DNA of 64,000 bases from Ligilactobacillus araffinosus DSM 20653 (GTDB lineage Bacteria > Bacillota > Bacilli > Lactobacillales > Lactobacillaceae). The DNA lies in assembly GCF_001435375.1 (NCBI RefSeq), contig NZ_AYYZ01000012.1:30849-94848 (forward strand), in the 5' to 3' direction. Below, piece after piece: positions 1 through 11,599 of this stretch; position 1 is the stretch's first letter; each line of letters opens with the position of its first letter. The translations under genes were made by a program, and so were the position numbers. Under the pieces are notes generated by a model, which worked only from the letters and a program-made list of their open reading frames with translations, had not been told where the DNA came from and made no database searches.

Positions 1-205
1 ACATCCATTGTGGCAAGATCATCAAGCCTAACCCAAGTAAAAATATAACAATCCCTAAGGCAAGACCATAATACAGCGCTAGTGGACTAAAAGCATTATC
101 CGTTCCCTTTGTTGTTAAAAAATGATGATACTTCCATGTTACGTAAAACTGCCAAAGCCCAATTAAAAATAAAACAACTCCAAAAATCCGCATTAATAAC
201 ATCAT
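1..205 (-). CDS. Small membrane protein, C-terminus beyond window edge
   Basis: An open frame starts at the ATG at 203-205, preceded by a purine-rich ribosome site (GGAAAGAAGG), and runs off the left edge after 68 codons. The visible part begins MMLLMRIFGVVLFLIG, a hydrophobic first helix, then a short polar loop (YVTWKYHHFLTTKGTDN), then a second hydrophobic helix (LALGIVIFLLGLGLMIL). It therefore looks like a small integral membrane protein with at least two spans. I do not recognise the family and assign no function. It lies downstream of ackA on the same strand, separated by a terminator-like hairpin, so it is probably transcribed separately. Confidence 0.6.
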   Translation of the reverse strand, partial: MMLLMRIFGVVLFLIGLWQFYVTWKYHHFLTTKGTDNAFSPLALYYGLALGIVIFLLGLGLMILPQWM

Positions 206-272
206 AACTTCCTTCTTTCCCCTGAAATTAATTTCTATTATATTTAGCTTTCCATCTTTTGCAAGCGTTTTA

Positions 273-302
273 TAAAAAAAGGTTGTGACTCACATCACAA
301 CC
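273..302 (-). terminator. Rho-independent terminator downstream of ackA
   Basis: An 8-bp stem (ggttgtga at 281-288, tcacaacc at 295-302) is followed on the minus strand by a run of T. It lies about 140 bp past the ackA stop codon, so the repeat element at 303-436 would form the ackA 3' untranslated region. Confidence 0.75.
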
Positions 303-437
303 TCTGCATAATCGGATTCCAAAACAAATAAGCTAAGTGGTGACACAGAGCTAATTCAAAAACCTCCGAATCTATACTGCACGATTCGTTTGCTTTTCTG
401 CTTCCACCACGCTCGCGTTTTTTACGTTTTGTCACAT
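281..437. repeat. Dispersed structured repeat, copy A
   Basis: This stretch resembles 40541-40692. Shared blocks include TTCCAAAA, TCTCCGAATCTAT-like (CTCCGAATCTATACTG here), CTGCTTCCACCACGCTCG and TTTTGTCA. It contains nested complementary arms: GTGGTG (337-342) with CACCAC (405-410), and CGAATC (367-372) with GATTCG (383-388). Outer ends read TGTGAC and GTCACA. It may be a MITE-like element or a structured RNA; no coding potential is evident. Confidence 0.65.
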
Positions 438-442
438 CCTTC

Positions 443-1636
443 TTATTTATTTTTCAACCGTTCAACGTCCCGCGCGATCATTAATTCTTCATTCGTTGGA
501 ACACGCAATACTGCAATCTTTGAATCCGTAGTCGAAACAACGCCATCCACGTTGGCATCATTTTTTGCATCATCCATTGCAACCCCCATAAATGAAAGAC
601 GGTCGATTATCCGTTTTCGAATTGCACTTTCATTTTCGCCAATTCCAGCTGTAAAGACGATCGCATCTAAGCCGCCCATCTCAGCATAATACTGACCAAC
701 ATACCGAACGATGTTTTTTATAAAAAGCCGAATTGCAAGGGATGCACGTTGGTCGCCATCCTTTTCGGCAGCCTGTAAGTCGCGCATATCAAGTGACCGT
801 CCCGATACACCGAGCAACCCTGACTTTTTATTCAACGTGTCTAGAATTGCATCAACATCCGTTGTCTGCATCTTCTTCATTACGTATGCAACTAATGAAA
901 AGTCGACATCCCCTGACCGAGTTCCCATTGTAATTCCTGTCAACGGAGTGAAGCCCATTGAAGTATCAAATGACTTGCCGTCTTTAATGGCACACATTGA
1001 AGAACCAGCGCCCAAGTGACAGGTGATCATCTTTAAGTCCTTTAATGGCTTGCCTAAGTATTCAGCCGCCTTTTCAGCAACGAATTGGTGACTTGTTCCG
1101 TGAGCGCCGTAACGCCGAACGCCGTATTTTTCATACCATTCGTATGGTGTGCTGTACATGTAGTTTTCTTCCGGCAACGTTTGATGGAATGCCGTATCAA
1201 AAACGGCAACCGCGGTTGCATCCGGTAATAACTTTTTGAATTCTTGAATTCCAATCAAATTATTCGGGTTATGTAATGGTGCAAAATCAGCTAATTCGTC
1301 AATTTTTTGAATTACATCATCATCAATTACGACTGACTGATCAAAATATTCACCCCCAGCAACGACCCGGTGGCCAACTCCTGTAATTTCTTCAAAATTA
1401 TCGACGATTTTAAGTTCCTTCAATAACCTCAGCATTTCTTTGATCGCTACTGCATGGTTAGCAAGCGGTAATTCTTCCGTATATTTTTTACCGTCATTGT
1501 ATACAATTTTAATTGCTGATCCATCAAATCCAATGCGTTCAAGTAATCCCTTTGCAATTTCCTTTTCTTCAGGCATTAAGTATAATTTAAACTTTAAAGT
1601 TGAACTTCCTGAATTAATTACTAATGTTTTTTCCAA
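443..1636 (-). CDS. ackA: Acetate kinase
   Basis: Acetate kinase converts acetyl-phosphate and ADP to acetate and ATP in the cytoplasm, the ATP-yielding last step of acetate formation. The 397-residue protein has the usual family length and the hallmarks: the N-terminal phosphate-binding NSGSSTLKFKLY at about residue 8, the central FDTAFHQTLP and YGAHGTSH blocks, and a C-terminal TAGIGEN. The start is a TTG at 1634-1636 with an AGGGAG ribosome site about 8 bases upstream. It is a single gene with its own terminator. Its position directly beyond yidC, where jag or mnmE often lie in Firmicutes, suggests local rearrangement near the origin. Confidence 0.95.
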   Translation of the reverse strand: MEKTLVINSGSSTLKFKLYLMPEEKEIAKGLLERIGFDGSAIKIVYNDGKKYTEELPLANHAVAIKEMLRLLKELKIVDNFEEITGVGHRVVAGGEYFDQSVVIDDDVIQKIDELADFAPLHNPNNLIGIQEFKKLLPDATAVAVFDTAFHQTLPEENYMYSTPYEWYEKYGVRRYGAHGTSHQFVAEKAAEYLGKPLKDLKMITCHLGAGSSMCAIKDGKSFDTSMGFTPLTGITMGTRSGDVDFSLVAYVMKKMQTTDVDAILDTLNKKSGLLGVSGRSLDMRDLQAAEKDGDQRASLAIRLFIKNIVRYVGQYYAEMGGLDAIVFTAGIGENESAIRKRIIDRLSFMGVAMDDAKNDANVDGVVSTTDSKIAVLRVPTNEELMIARDVERLKNK

Positions 1637-1741
1637 TTGAATTTCTCCCTTATGTAAAAATCTAAAATCAAGATACCATTAAGTAAAATACATTGCAAGT
1701 TGGCTTCGTTGTCAAATCAAGTTATTAATTTTCTTATAAAA

Positions 1742-1775
1742 AAACAGCAACCTCGCACACACGCGGTTGCTGTTA
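1742..1775 (-). terminator. Terminator downstream of yidC
   Basis: The arms acagcaacc (1744-1752) and ggttgctgt (1765-1773) form a strong stem with a T run on the minus strand. It separates the rnpA-yidC unit from ackA. Confidence 0.85.
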
Positions 1776-1787
1776 TAAGCTTTGCAA

Positions 1788-2633
1788 CTATTTCCGTTTA
1801 CTCTTATAAGCTTTCCGTTTAGCTTTTTCAAGCCGTTTCTTCCGGGCTTTTTCAGCCGCTTCCTTTTCTTCGCGTTCCCGCCGAATCTTAAATGGATTCT
1901 GAAGTAACAATGTCTGTCCCACTGAAAATGCGTTGGTTACAACCCAGTAGATTGACAATGCAGACGGTAAATTAAAAGCAATGAAACCAGTCATGATCGG
2001 CATGAAGTACAACATCATATTATTCATCATGTTGTTTGTTCCTTCCGGTTGACCCATCATTGATAATTTCGAAGTTAAGAATGTAAAGATTGCGGCCAAA
2101 ATTGGCATGATGTAGTACGGATCTTTTTCACCCAAGTGCATCCATAAAAAGTCGCCGTTCTTCAAAATCGGTGACCGCCAAATTGCTTGGTACAAAGCAA
2201 TCAAAATTGGCATTTGAATCAACATTGGCAAGCATCCTGCCATTGGATTGACTCCGGCTTCGGCATAAAGCTTTTGCTGTTCTTCGCTTAATTTTTGCAT
2301 TGATTCCGGATCCTTTCCAGGATACTTCTTTTGCAATGCCATCAATTTCGGTTGAATTTCTTGGGTCTTCCGCATACTCTTCATCTGGTAGAACATCAAC
2401 GGTAAGATAATAATTCTGACAATAATTGTAAAGACCACGATTCCCCAGCCGTAGTTGTGGCCAAAGAAATTACTCAGCCACCGAATAGCCCGGACGAAAT
2501 TCCAAATAATGTAGTGATCCCAAAAACCTGTACTATGAGATGTAATTGGGGCATTACTTGTACATCCGCCTAAAAGCAAGGCCAGTGATAAAGTGCCAAG
2601 GATCGCAACGTTTCTTTTTGTACGTCGTTTCAT
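1788..2633 (-). CDS. yidC: YidC/OxaA-family membrane protein insertase (lipoprotein)
   Basis: YidC inserts and folds membrane proteins, alone or with SecYEG. The 281-residue protein starts with a basic, hydrophobic signal and lipobox (LLLGGC, Cys at about 24), as in Gram-positive YidC forms. It then has the five-span insertase core, with the conserved region FTIIVRIIILPLMFYQMKSM, and a long basic tail rich in Lys/Arg (about 250-281), which in YidC2-type paralogues contacts the ribosome. The gene overlaps the end of rnpA by one base (TAATG), indicating translational coupling. A second YidC copy elsewhere is usual in this group but cannot be seen here. Confidence 0.93.
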   Translation of the reverse strand: MKRRTKRNVAILGTLSLALLLGGCTSNAPITSHSTGFWDHYIIWNFVRAIRWLSNFFGHNYGWGIVVFTIIVRIIILPLMFYQMKSMRKTQEIQPKLMALQKKYPGKDPESMQKLSEEQQKLYAEAGVNPMAGCLPMLIQMPILIALYQAIWRSPILKNGDFLWMHLGEKDPYYIMPILAAIFTFLTSKLSMMGQPEGTNNMMNNMMLYFMPIMTGFIAFNLPSALSIYWVVTNAFSVGQTLLLQNPFKIRREREEKEAAEKARKKRLEKAKRKAYKSKRK

Positions 2634-3007
2634 TACTTTTGTAATTCCTCACTTTTCGCTTTGTTATTTGCAGGCAAAACCTTTGCTAACCGCAAAACAT
2701 GGCTTAAATGTTTTTTTACTTCTGCCGTTGACATCCACGCAACTGTCGGCCGCGCAATTACAAGAAAATCGCAATCCTGTTTCAATTGCGGCTTGAGATC
2801 CGTTAATGTTTGCCGGATCCGGCGTTTGACCCAGTTTCGCGCAACGGCATTCCCAATCTTTTTTCCAACTGAGATGCCGACCCGAAAATGAATCTGTCCC
2901 GGTTTTTCAAGCATATAAACGACAAATTGGCGGTTCGCACATGATTTACCCTTTGTAAAAACCGTTTGGAATTCTGCTTCTTTTTTGACGCGATATGATT
3001 TTCTCAT
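2633..3007 (-). CDS. rnpA: Ribonuclease P protein component
   Basis: RnpA is the protein subunit of RNase P, which with the catalytic RNA trims the 5' leader of tRNA precursors. The 124-residue product has the family length. It carries the conserved basic motif [16 protein letters not shown] at about 53-68, the RNR-like RNA-binding signature, and a basic N-terminus ([20 protein letters not shown]). It sits between rpmH and yidC, the conserved bacterial order, and its stop codon overlaps the yidC start. A terminator-like hairpin lies between rpmH and this gene, so part of rpmH transcription probably stops before rnpA. Confidence 0.95.
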   Translation of the reverse strand: MRKSYRVKKEAEFQTVFTKGKSCANRQFVVYMLEKPGQIHFRVGISVGKKIGNAVARNWVKRRIRQTLTDLKPQLKQDCDFLVIARPTVAWMSTAEVKKHLSHVLRLAKVLPANNKAKSEELQK

Positions 3008-3055
3008 TGTCGATCTCCTAAATGGACTTATCCGAATGCTCTTTAGATAAGAAAA

Positions 3056-3078
3056 AAGACCACTGACGGTCCAGTGAT
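3056..3078 (-). terminator. Hairpin between rpmH and rnpA
   Basis: On the minus strand the stem atcactg/cagtggt is followed by TCTTTTTTC. It directly follows the rpmH stop codon and probably gives partial termination, which would raise rpmH mRNA relative to rnpA-yidC. Confidence 0.7.
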
Positions 3079-3213
3079 CTATGCAGACAATACTTTTCTA
3101 CCTTTACGGCGTCTACGTGCTAACACATTGCGACCGTTCTTTGTACTCATACGCTTACGGAAACCATGTACGCGTTGACGGTGACGTTTCTTAGGTTGGT
3201 ATGTTCTCTTCAT
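3079..3213 (-). CDS. rpmH: 50S ribosomal protein L34
   Basis: This 44-codon gene is too short for many gene callers. The ATG is at 3211-3213 with an AGGAGG ribosome site just upstream, and the stop is at 3079-3081. The product begins [20 protein letters not shown] and ends [12 protein letters not shown], which matches the highly conserved, very basic L34 family throughout its length. L34 is a component of the large ribosomal subunit. The rpmH-rnpA-yidC order next to dnaA, transcribed away from oriC, is the classic arrangement in Firmicutes. Confidence 0.97.
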   Translation of the reverse strand: MKRTYQPKKRHRQRVHGFRKRMSTKNGRNVLARRRRKGRKVLSA

Positions 3214-3439
3214 GAATTCCACCTCCTTATTTTTAGATGTCAAAACTATCTAAATTATTGTATCAAAATAGTCCTCAAACAGACTTACTTTGTAAGTTTA
3301 ACATACAAATTTTAAGTTGAAAAGCGATTTTTCCAAACCCAGGTGATTTTTCAACTTTGCCATGACGCTTTTTATCCCCGATTTGCCTTTTAAATTTTTG
3401 GAACAATTGTGAATTACCAAAAATAAACCCACAGCTTTT

Positions 3440-3720
3440 TAGACAAACATATCCACAATTAACATCCCGTGAATTTAACTTTTGTGATTTCGGGATAATT
3501 TTGTGGATAACTTGTGAAATCATTGATACCAGTGACTTCAATTTTAAATAATGCCCGTTAATAATGCTACAATCAGCCAGTTTTATCCACAAAAAATAAC
3601 CACCTGTGGATAATTAAACTAACATCCGTGAATTGGAATTTTTTTATTTTTCACACCTGTGGAAAACTATTTTTTTTAATGCTACAATGGACGTATAAAT
3701 TTTTTACAAAAGGAGGGCCG
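3440..3720. other. oriC, upstream half: DnaA-box cluster between rpmH and dnaA
   Basis: Three perfect DnaA boxes (TTATCCACA or its complement) lie at 3502-3510 (-), 3583-3591 (+) and 3605-3613 (-). One-mismatch boxes lie at 3449-3457 (ATATCCACA) and 3658-3666 (TGTGGAAAA). The region is AT-rich and contains no convincing gene. It lies directly upstream of dnaA, where bacterial bipartite origins have their first box cluster and where DnaA also represses its own promoter. Confidence 0.9.
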
Positions 3721-3724
3721 TTTC

Positions 3725-5113
3725 GTGCTTGAACCAGAACTCGATTCCTTATGGAAAATCATTTTCGACGGTTTGCACGGCTCATTTAACGATATTGCAT
3801 TTAATACTTGGATCAAGCCGGCCAAACCTATCGAGTTTAAAAATGACACCCTTGTCATTGAGGTCCCATTTCAAATGGTTAAAGAATATTGGGAACGAAA
3901 TATCAGCGAAACGATCATTGATTTGCTTGAACCAGCGATTGGTCGGCGAATAAATATCGTAATTCGTTCCGCAGCAGATGATAACGATGAACCATCGAAT
4001 CAAGCAGCTGAAAATACCCTAAATACTGAAACTGAAAAGCCAATTCCAGCAACATCGCCAAAAAAAGCTTCTAACAATAATTTCGTTCATAACAACCAAT
4101 TAAATAGCGATTATACGTTTGAAAAATTTGTTGTTGGAAATGGAAATAAAATGGCGCATGCCGCTGCATTGGCCGTTGCTGAAGATCCTGGACGGGTTTA
4201 CAATCCGCTTTTCATTTATGGCGGCGCCGGATTAGGGAAGACGCACTTAATGCAAGCAATTGGTCATACAATTTTGCAGCGCGATCCGACAGCTAAAGTT
4301 AAATATGTTTCAAGCGAGGCATTTGCAAACGACTTTATCAATTCGATTCAGTTAAAAAACCAATCTGAATTTCGCGATGAGTACCGGAATGTTGATCTTT
4401 TACTTGTTGACGATATTCAGTTCTTGGCAAATAAAGTTGGGACACAGGAAGAATTCTTCAATACATTTGAAACTCTTTTCCAAAATAACAAACAAATTGT
4501 TCTTACGGCTGATCGATTACCAAACGAAATTCAAAACCTTCAAACCCGGTTGGTTACCCGATTCAAGATGGGGTTGCCGGTCGACATCACACCACCAGAT
4601 TTTGAAACCCGAATTGCTATTTTGCGTGAAAAATCGCAATCACTTGGATTAGATCTTCCAGATGAAGCGTTGAACTATATTTCTGGTCATTTTGACTCTA
4701 GTGTACGTGATTTAGAAGGAGCCTTATCGCGGATCAAAGTCTTTACTTCAATGACGGATGCTCCGATTACGACCAGCATGGTTGCGGAAGCGCTCCGAGG
4801 ATTAGTTGGTCAGGGAGCAACAAAGGAAATTACGATTCCAATTATTCAAAACAAGGTTGCAAAGTACTTTAATGTCACTGTAACTGACCTCAAAGGAAAG
4901 AAACGGGTTAAATCAATCGTCATGCCGCGGCAAATTGCAATGTATCTTTCACGGGAATTGACAGATGCATCCCTTCCAAAAATTGGTCAAGAATTTGGCG
5001 GTAAGGATCATACAACCGTGATCCACGCGCATGAAAAAATTCAAACTGAACTTTTGACAAATAAGGATCTTCAAAACGATATTAAAGAAATCAAAGATCA
5101 GTTACAGGTCTGA
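3725..5113 (+). CDS. dnaA: Chromosomal replication initiator DnaA
   Basis: DnaA binds DnaA boxes at oriC and melts the origin. The 462-residue protein has the usual four domains: N-terminal oligomerisation domain (about 1-85), a variable Asn/Pro/Thr-rich linker (about 86-125), the AAA+ domain with Walker A GGAGLGKTHL and Walker B LLLVDDIQF, and the C-terminal helix-turn-helix with the signature FGGKDHTTVIHAHEKI. The start is a GTG at 3725 behind an AAAGGAGGG ribosome site. DnaA boxes flank it on both sides, so expression is likely autoregulated. No abnormal feature is seen. Confidence 0.98.
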   Translation: MLEPELDSLWKIIFDGLHGSFNDIAFNTWIKPAKPIEFKNDTLVIEVPFQMVKEYWERNISETIIDLLEPAIGRRINIVIRSAADDNDEPSNQAAENTLNTETEKPIPATSPKKASNNNFVHNNQLNSDYTFEKFVVGNGNKMAHAAALAVAEDPGRVYNPLFIYGGAGLGKTHLMQAIGHTILQRDPTAKVKYVSSEAFANDFINSIQLKNQSEFRDEYRNVDLLLVDDIQFLANKVGTQEEFFNTFETLFQNNKQIVLTADRLPNEIQNLQTRLVTRFKMGLPVDITPPDFETRIAILREKSQSLGLDLPDEALNYISGHFDSSVRDLEGALSRIKVFTSMTDAPITTSMVAEALRGLVGQGATKEITIPIIQNKVAKYFNVTVTDLKGKKRVKSIVMPRQIAMYLSRELTDASLPKIGQEFGGKDHTTVIHAHEKIQTELLTNKDLQNDIKEIKDQLQV

Positions 5114-5114
5114 T

Positions 5115-5204
5115 TGTGGACAAATGTGAATCAATTAGATTTTTATCCACAACATATCCACAAGGAAAATGCAGGAAATCTTAGCTTTTCAAAAGTTTTC
5201 CACA
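5115..5204. other. oriC, downstream half: DnaA boxes between dnaA and dnaN
   Basis: Boxes lie at 5115-5123 (TGTGGACAA, one mismatch), 5143-5151 (TTATCCACA, perfect), 5154-5162 (ATATCCACA, one mismatch) and 5196-5204 (TTTTCCACA, one mismatch). Together with the upstream cluster this forms a bipartite oriC around dnaA. Confidence 0.9.
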
Positions 5205-5217
5205 AGAATAACAGAGC

Positions 5218-5262
5218 CTAATACTATTACTAATTAATAATTACTATATATATTAATTAAGG
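5218..5262 (+). other. DnaA-trio-like element and AT-rich unwinding region
   Basis: From 5218 five consecutive in-phase NTA triplets are seen (CTA ATA CTA TTA CTA), starting 13 bases after the last DnaA box. An almost pure A/T stretch with TATATATATTAATTAA follows. This matches the known plan of Firmicute unwinding elements, in which DnaA loads onto trinucleotide repeats next to a box. Function is inferred from position and pattern. Confidence 0.75.
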
Positions 5263-5275
5263 AGCTAGCTTACCT

Positions 5276-6415
5276 ATGAAATTTACAATTAAGCGCAACG
5301 CATTTATTAAAAAATTAACCGATGTGCAACGGGCAATTTCTTCTAAAACCGCGATTGAAATTCTAACGGGATTAAAAATTACCGCAACTGAAAATTCAAT
5401 TACGTTAACTGGAAGCGATTCGGATATTTCAATTGAAAACGAAATTTCAATTGATGATAGCAATTATGAATTGTTAATCGACGAACCTGGATCGATTGTT
5501 TTACCCGCACGATTCTTTAGTGAAATCATTAAACGGTTGCCTGAAAATACATTTACGATAGAAGTCAATGATCATTTCCAAGCAACTATTACATCTGGTC
5601 AAACAGAATATCAAGTTAACGGGGTTGACGCCGATAATTATCCGCATTTACCTGAAATTGATACAAATGAACAATTATCAATTCCAGCAGATATCATGAA
5701 ACAGGTTATTAATCAAACCGTTATTGCGGTATCAACGCAAGAAAGCCGCCCGTTGTTGACGGGGGTTCATTTGACGATCAAAGATGGTGAATTACACGCA
5801 GTTGCAACGGACTCGCACCGATTAAGTCAACGCAAGGTAAAATTATCAGGCGCTGAAAATATTGATTATGATATTATTGTTCCAGGCCGTTCACTAATCG
5901 AACTTTCACGAATGATTGCTGATTCAACTGGCAATTTGGAAATTCAGATTGCTGAAAATCAAATTTTATTTAACTTTGACACTACAGCATTTTATTCACG
6001 GTTGCTTGAAGGAATGTATCCGGATACAGATCGGTTGATTCCACAAAGTTCAGAAACCGAAATTGAATTAAATGCGGTTAATTTGCTCCATGCGATCGAA
6101 CGTGCTTCATTATTGTCTCATGAAGGCCGAAACAATGTTGTTAAATTAAGTTTGAACAGCGAAAGTCAAACGGCAGTTTTATCAAGTAATTCACCAGAAG
6201 TCGGAAACATTGAAGAAGAATTACAATTTGATAAGATGACTGGAAATGACATTGAAATTTCCTTCAACCCAGATTACATGAGGGCTGCATTACAAGCATT
6301 TGGCCAAGCAGAAGTTAAGTTATCATTAACATTACCATTGCGGCCATTTACATTGATGCCAACGGAAGACAGTGAAGACTTTGTTCAATTGATTACCCCA
6401 GTTCGGACATACTAA
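5276..6415 (+). CDS. dnaN: DNA polymerase III beta subunit (sliding clamp)
   Basis: The beta clamp encircles DNA and tethers DNA polymerase III and other repair factors. The protein is 379 residues, the usual length for Firmicute DnaN, and starts MKFTIKRNAFIKKLTDVQRAI. It contains the three repeated clamp domains and ends in the typical TPVRTY. The ATG at 5276 follows an AAGGAG ribosome site at 5259-5264. It is the second gene of the dnaA-dnaN pair and is closed by a strong terminator, so in this strain it is not co-transcribed with yaaA-recF. Confidence 0.97.
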   Translation: MKFTIKRNAFIKKLTDVQRAISSKTAIEILTGLKITATENSITLTGSDSDISIENEISIDDSNYELLIDEPGSIVLPARFFSEIIKRLPENTFTIEVNDHFQATITSGQTEYQVNGVDADNYPHLPEIDTNEQLSIPADIMKQVINQTVIAVSTQESRPLLTGVHLTIKDGELHAVATDSHRLSQRKVKLSGAENIDYDIIVPGRSLIELSRMIADSTGNLEIQIAENQILFNFDTTAFYSRLLEGMYPDTDRLIPQSSETEIELNAVNLLHAIERASLLSHEGRNNVVKLSLNSESQTAVLSSNSPEVGNIEEELQFDKMTGNDIEISFNPDYMRAALQAFGQAEVKLSLTLPLRPFTLMPTEDSEDFVQLITPVRTY

Positions 6416-6433
6416 TTGAATGAATTGAAGTGA

Positions 6434-6464
6434 AAAAGGCGGTGACGTGTCACCGCCTTTTTTT
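6434..6464 (+). terminator. Terminator after dnaN
   Basis: The stem aaaggcggtga/tcaccgccttt with a tiny loop is followed by a long T run. It ends the dnaA-dnaN transcript before the inserted sugar transporter gene. Confidence 0.92.
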
Positions 6465-6595
6465 TTACTTTTTGTAAACAAAATTCGTGACAAACGATAA
6501 AATAAAATTTACAATTATGTTTTGTAAAATTGATTGTGAATTTTTTTACGATAATAAGTTGTGCAAAACATAAAATGAAAAGGGATGTGCATATT

Positions 6596-7972
6596 ATGAA
6601 TACGATAAAGAAAGTACCGCGAAAGTATATTTATTTCTTCGGCTCATTTGGTGGAATTCTATTTGGTTACGATATTGGAGTTATGACTGGAGCTTTGCCG
6701 TTTTTGCAGATTGACTGGAATATGCACTCTGCATTTTGGGAAGGATGTATTACTTCATCCTTAATGTTTGGCGCGATTTTCGGTGGGATGCTTGCGGGGC
6801 ATTTGACTGATAAAATTGGGCGGAGACGGGTATTATCGTTTTCAGCGCTGATTTTTATTGCCGGGTCATTGCTTTCAGCATTTGCACCGCGGAATGGATA
6901 TATTTATTTATCGTTAGTCAGGGTTTTCTTGGGATTGTCGGTTGGAATGATTTCCGCAACGGTTCCAAATTATATGTCGGAAATGACTCCCGCCAAATCT
7001 CGGGGAAGATTATCCGGAATCAACTTTACGATGATTGCCTTGGGGACGTTGCTTTCATACGTGATTGATTATTTTCTGCAATATTTGCCAGCAACGTTTG
7101 CATGGCGAACAATGCTAGGAATGGCAGCTGTCCCGGCATTGATTCTATTTTTAGGAAGTTTGAATCTTCCAGGATCACCGCGATATTTAGTAAGAAATGA
7201 CCGCATCGATGAAGCCCGGCAAGTTCTTCAACTTGTTCAACCATGTGCGCAGGCTGAAAAGGAAATCCAAGATATTCAAAATATTAAAAATGTTGAGGAT
7301 CAAAGTAAAGATCAGCAGAAATTAAGCAAGATGTTTACAGGTAAATACCGTTACTTAGTAATTGCCGGTGTTGGCGTTGCGGCTTTCCAGCAATTTATGG
7401 GAGTCAATGCCATTTTTTACTACATTCCGTTGATTGTTGCTAAGGCAACCGGGCATGCTGCTTCTTCGAATTTGATGTGGCCGGTAATTGAAGGCCTGAT
7501 TTTAGTATTATCATCATTTATTTTTCTTGCAATTGCGGATAAGTTTAATCGACGGACATTATTGATCTTTGGCGGAACCGGAATGGGATTGGCATTTATT
7601 TTGCCAGCCGTGATCAATACCCTATTTAACCACGTTAATCCATTGATCACGATTATCTTCTTATGCATTTATGTTGGGTTCTATGGATTTACATGGGCTC
7701 CACTGACATGGGTTATTGTTGGCGAAATCTTTCCGCTTGCGATTCGGGGCAAGGCTACCGGAACGGCCTCAGCATTTAATTGGGTCGGAGCGTTTGCAGT
7801 CGGATTGATTTTTCCATTAATGACCGTTTCAATGTCACAGGAAACAGTTTTTGCGATTTTCGGCGTGATCTGTTTGCTTGCCGTTGCCTTCGTGATTTTT
7901 AAGGTTCCGGAAACAAAGGGCCATACGCTTGAAGAAATTGAACGGCGTGGCATTTGTGAAAGTCAAAAATAA
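6596..7972 (+). CDS. Sugar:H+ symporter, MFS sugar porter family
   Basis: This is a 12-helix major facilitator of the sugar porter family (XylE/AraE/GalP-like) and probably imports a pentose or hexose with a proton. Visible family motifs are FGYDIGVMTGALPFL in helix 1, the motif A loop GHLTDKIGRRRVL, PNYMSEMTPAKSRGRLSG after helix 4, the QQFMGVNAIFYYIP sugar-binding segment in helix 7, and the C-terminal VPETKGHTLEEIE. The ATG at 6596, with AAAAGGGA upstream, is preferred over the in-frame codon at 6530, which would add a poorly supported extension. It gives 458 residues. The gene sits between dnaN and yaaA, interrupting a normally contiguous block, which suggests insertion. The substrate is unknown. 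Confidence 0.88.
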   Translation: MNTIKKVPRKYIYFFGSFGGILFGYDIGVMTGALPFLQIDWNMHSAFWEGCITSSLMFGAIFGGMLAGHLTDKIGRRRVLSFSALIFIAGSLLSAFAPRNGYIYLSLVRVFLGLSVGMISATVPNYMSEMTPAKSRGRLSGINFTMIALGTLLSYVIDYFLQYLPATFAWRTMLGMAAVPALILFLGSLNLPGSPRYLVRNDRIDEARQVLQLVQPCAQAEKEIQDIQNIKNVEDQSKDQQKLSKMFTGKYRYLVIAGVGVAAFQQFMGVNAIFYYIPLIVAKATGHAASSNLMWPVIEGLILVLSSFIFLAIADKFNRRTLLIFGGTGMGLAFILPAVINTLFNHVNPLITIIFLCIYVGFYGFTWAPLTWVIVGEIFPLAIRGKATGTASAFNWVGAFAVGLIFPLMTVSMSQETVFAIFGVICLLAVAFVIFKVPETKGHTLEEIERRGICESQK

Positions 7973-7987
7973 TTAAATTTGAATTTG

Positions 7988-8020
7988 AACGAGATTGCCA
8001 AGACGGTAATCTCGTTTTTT
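7988..8020 (+). terminator. Terminator after the sugar transporter
   Basis: The arms cgagatt and aatctcg close a loop of about 10 bases and are followed by TTTTTT. Confidence 0.85.
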
Positions 8021-8185
8021 ATGCTTAAAATTCAAAATAAGCATTTTTACCATTGATTAATGGATTCCCACTCAATGATGTTAAAAGAGCTTAAAACGCA
8101 TTTTATCGCGAGTTAAATTGTTTTTGCATCCAAAAAAGGGTATACTTATTAAGTATTAGACTGGTTTTTGAAGGAGGTTTGACGA

Positions 8186-8404
8186 ATGGAAACCGTTAAT
8201 CTGAAAACACCTTACATTACCTTAGGCCAATTATTAAAAATCGTTGATGAAATTTCATCGGGCGGACAGGCAAAATGGTATCTGAGTGAAAATAACGTCA
8301 AGATCAATGGTGAAATTGACGATCGTCGGGGACGGAAACTTTATCCGGATGATAAGGTTGAACTTCCAAACGGCAAAACGTATGTCATGAAGGCGGGCCG
8401 CTAA
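8186..8404 (+). CDS. yaaA: S4-domain RNA-binding protein YaaA
   Basis: This 72-residue protein belongs to the small S4-domain family found immediately before recF in Firmicutes (YaaA/RlbA type). It shows the S4 pattern: TLGQLLKIVDEISSGGQAKWYL, then the NNVKINGEIDDRRGRKLYPDDKVEL block that lines the RNA-binding surface. The ATG at 8186 follows a strong AAGGAGG. Only four bases separate its stop from the recF start, so the two are translationally coupled. The exact role is not well established; an RNA- or ribosome-linked function is inferred from the domain. A TATACT -10-like box near 8143 may be the promoter of the recF operon. Confidence 0.93.
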   Translation: METVNLKTPYITLGQLLKIVDEISSGGQAKWYLSENNVKINGEIDDRRGRKLYPDDKVELPNGKTYVMKAGR

Positions 8405-8408
8405 GGAA

Positions 8409-11545
<3,137 letters not shown>

Positions 11546-11599
11546 TCTAAAAAATAAAAAGCTTGATGAAAAATGATTTTCTAGGAGGAGGCAGCTGTT

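Noticed and set aside
3275..3592. 105-codon frame on the minus strand in the rpmH-dnaA gap
   Set aside because: It overlaps the DnaA boxes, lacks a ribosome site, and shows no family likeness; this is the origin, not a gene.
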